From the NCBI RefSeq assembly GCF_037038585.1, contig NC_092521.1, positions 55,416,398 to 55,480,397 of the forward strand: a stretch of DNA of 64,000 nt. Reading direction: 5' to 3'. The position numbers were made by a program, and so were the translations under genes. Under the pieces are notes generated by a model. It was not told the DNA's origin. It was given only the letters and a program-made list of their open reading frames with translations, and searched no databases. The stretch comes from Patagioenas fasciata (Eukaryota > Chordata > Aves > Columbiformes > Columbidae). Positions 61,701-64,000 of the stretch are shown in pieces (positions within the stretch are counted from its first letter, which is position 1; each line of letters opens with the position of its first letter).

Positions 61701-62840
61701 TACAGTTCAAAACACTTGCCAGCAGGCTAATAACAATCTCCTTTGTCAAAGTGAGGAAAAACCTGGGAACTTTGTGATCAAAGTCTATTTCTCATTTTCA
61801 GGAAAGCACTGAACCCCAGGGGAGATATTTCGAGTCAAAGAATAGAACTTGCCTCAGCAAAGCTGTCATACATATACACACAACAACTAGTGGAGCTTAG
61901 AATCACAGAGTCTTGTAGCACCAGACCAGCTTCTCTGTAAGAATGATCATGCATAAGAAATGAGTCTTAGTAGCTATTTGTAATTTAAAAAGGCTATTTG
62001 TTTATATGTGTCATTCTCACGAATCCAGAAGAAGGCTAGTTTTTCTCAGTCTAAAGAAAGAGAAAGTCAAATAATCTCTCATGTTTTCCTTTGGAACTGT
62101 GGTAACAGAGAAACTAATGTAAAACATGTAAAAAAGGTTGTGAGGTGTTTAATTAACATTAAAGCATTAGAACAGGAGATGATACATTGTTTTGTGCAAG
62201 CAATATAATAATTTTATATGATGGTCCTTTTACTGCAGAGTATTTATGGCCAGATTGTTTACATTTTATTAGGAGCATTTTTTTGAATGTACAATACGAT
62301 CCTTATCTTTACATATTAGCAGTGTCCCCTTATAAGGAGGCCTTAGAGAGGGTCTCACCGTCTTCAGGAGAGGCAAATGAGATGCAGGATTTCCTTAGAA
62401 CTCCATTAGATCTATAAACAAAGTTCCTCTTCGTATCTCTGAAAGTTTAAATGCCAACTCTTAAGCAAGAAACAATAGAAATATCTCAGAGTTTGGCAGT
62501 TTTGACTAATTATTTTAACTGAAAGTGTTGGGTTGTGTTCCCATTCCTACACTGAAATGTCTTGCAGGCACAGAGAAGAGGAATTATTTGTGGAATGCAG
62601 CATCAGCCAAGTCTGAACACACACGCTGGAAGGAATTGGCATAGGCTCACCTGGTTTTGCGTACAGGGGAGTGTTGAAGTGTAGGAGTTTGGACTGGTTT
62701 TTCTTTTTAATTCTTTTCATTACTGTTAAAGAACAGCAAATTCAAATTGCTCATTACCTGCTTGCTTTTCCCATTTCTCTAAGTCAGAATAACTGTAGCT
62801 GTCTATGGGATTTGCCTTGCTGCAGAGAGCATTAGACAAT
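58761..62840. other. Intergenic, no gene seen
   Basis: Possible MIR relic at 59570-59740. Otherwise no exon, RNA gene or transposon recognised; the short frame at 60801-60989 is unassigned. Confidence 0.45.
59570..59740 (-). mobile_element. Possible MIR SINE relic
   Basis: 'ccttttacaaacaatgagc', 'gcgcttgcccaattcgaagc' and 'ggtagagatggaattcgatc' fall in the order of the MIR text acagatgagg, acttgcccaaggtc and ggcagagctgggattcgaac. The spacing is irregular. Confidence 0.3.
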
Positions 62841-63065
62841 TCCTCTCCTCTCCTCTCCTCTCCTCTCCTCTCCTCTCCTCTCCTCTCCTCTCCTCTCCTC
62901 TCCTCTCCTCTCCTCTCCTCTCCTCTCCTCTCCTCTCCTCTCCTCTCCTCTCCTCTCCTCTCCTCTCCTCTCCTCTCCTCTCCTCTCCTCTCCTCTCCTC
63001 TCCTCTCCTCTCCTCTCCTCTCCTCTCCTCTCCTCTCCTCTCCTCTCCTCTCCTCTCCTCTCTCC
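62841..63065 (+). repeat. (TCCTC)n pentanucleotide array
   Basis: Forty-four perfect, uninterrupted units of TCCTC from 62841 to 63060, then a pyrimidine-rich flank to about 63105. The plus strand is all pyrimidine; long frames through it on both strands are artefacts of the repeat. Confidence 0.99.
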
Positions 63066-64000
63066 TTCTTTTTCCTCCCCCATTTTCCCTTTCCCTTTTT
63101 TCACCTGTCTTACAATAATCATATTGTCTTCTAGTTAGTTTTCTTGTTGCAGCAGTTAGTTTTCACATAGCCTGGAGTGCTTACAGCAGCTGAGCAAGTG
63201 AGATCTAGCAATTGCATACATCATTAGGGCTATGTGAAGAATCTATTTTTTTTCTCTGGTGATTGAGTTAAAAAAAAAATAATCAAGATTTTCGTTTGGA
63301 CTAAAATGAATCTAGACTTGTTTCCATTTTTTTTTTCTCCTCAAGAAAAGAAGAATGAAAACTCCCAAAATGACATTTTATATTGAATGAAACATTCTAT
63401 TCAACCCAAAACGAAACATTTCATTTTCCAAGCATTTGCAAGAAAAGCAAAGGAAATGAAGAGATAGATTCACAAAACTGGAAAATGCAAAAGAGGAATC
63501 AGATGCTTTTAACCTATTGCCAGACAACTCTTCTGTTTTGTCACTTTTCAACTTCATATAAATATTTATTGGAACACAGAAACGAGCCCAGAGGAGTGTT
63601 CCAACTTGCAGACTACCTACGCCTTCTCCTGTATGTATTTCTCTTGAAGATTTGAAAAAAAGATTTAAAAAAAAAGTAGACCAGAAGGCAGCATCTTCAC
63701 TGCAGTCCCAGTTCTGGTAAAGACAAAAGGTGAGTTTGCACACGTCGTCTTTGCACGGCGTAGCCTTTAACCACTTCTGACACCTACAGCTCACTTTTCC
63801 TGCACTACAAAGCCTCTGAATCAGAAAGCAGTGAATTTTAAGTAAGATCTCTGTAGTAAACATCCAAACCATCAGGTCTTAGTCAGGCTTCCTCAGTTGC
63901 TTCTGTTGAAGCTTTTCTACCCTGTAGGGGATTTTTAGAAACTGAGACAACTAAAGCAAATGAAAGTGACTCCCTACCCTGATGGGTATGATGCTCAGCT
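63066..64000. other. Intergenic, no gene seen
   Basis: Pyrimidine-rich at first, then AT-rich. A 164-codon minus frame at 63378-63872 has no recognisable domain. Confidence 0.45.

Noticed and set aside
62805..63134. Open frames of about 100 codons on both strands
   Set aside because: They are translations of the TCCTC array.
63378..63872. 164-codon minus frame
   Set aside because: Cysteine- and serine-rich but without any recognised domain or splice context; length is within chance expectation for this much DNA.
1..64000. CRISPR arrays, bacterial operons, prophage or a novel defence-like system
   Set aside because: The DNA is a vertebrate locus with spliced exons, CpG islands and CR1 LINEs. 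No spaced direct-repeat array or gene cluster exists.

Overview
This is nuclear DNA from a bird. The CR1 retroposon tails that end in repeats of ATTCTATG, the AT-rich non-coding background and the close match of five spliced exons to vertebrate APCDD1 all point that way. CR1 copies starting with the 'cttaggga...ggttggactcgatgatctt' type of 3' end are frequent in many Neoaves genomes, but I cannot name the species.

One protein-coding gene is supported: APCDD1 (adenomatosis polyposis coli down-regulated 1), a membrane-bound Wnt and BMP inhibitor, complete on the minus strand. Its five coding exons lie at 41172-41115, 31981-31798, 30473-29942, 14752-14431 and 12399-11948. All junctions have GT..AG signals and compatible phases (1, 2, 0, 1), giving a 515-residue product. 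An in-frame stop lies 48 bases upstream of the ATG. The start sits in a strong CpG island (about 40.9-41.9 kb).

Layout: 1-10.7 kb is intergenic DNA downstream of APCDD1, with CR1 fragments and one CpG-rich patch (5520-5800) that no recognised gene explains. 10.7-11.95 kb holds a CR1 and the probable 3' UTR. 11.95-41.2 kb is APCDD1, with introns of about 2.0, 15.2, 1.3 and 9.1 kb. 40.9-41.9 kb is the promoter island. 42-64 kb is intergenic DNA upstream of the gene, without a supportable gene. It contains young and very old CR1 relics, MIR/L2-like fossils and two long homopurine/homopyrimidine pentanucleotide arrays.

I found no CRISPR array, operon, mobile gene cluster or other clearly new system. 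The items most worth checking are the orphan CpG patch at 5.5-5.8 kb, the CpG cluster inside intron 1, the roughly 20 kb zone around the promoter without recognisable CR1 copies, the two divergent ancient CR1 fossils at 57-59 kb, and the long pentanucleotide arrays. Coordinates of exons were read base by base; repeat boundaries are approximate because no alignment could be run.
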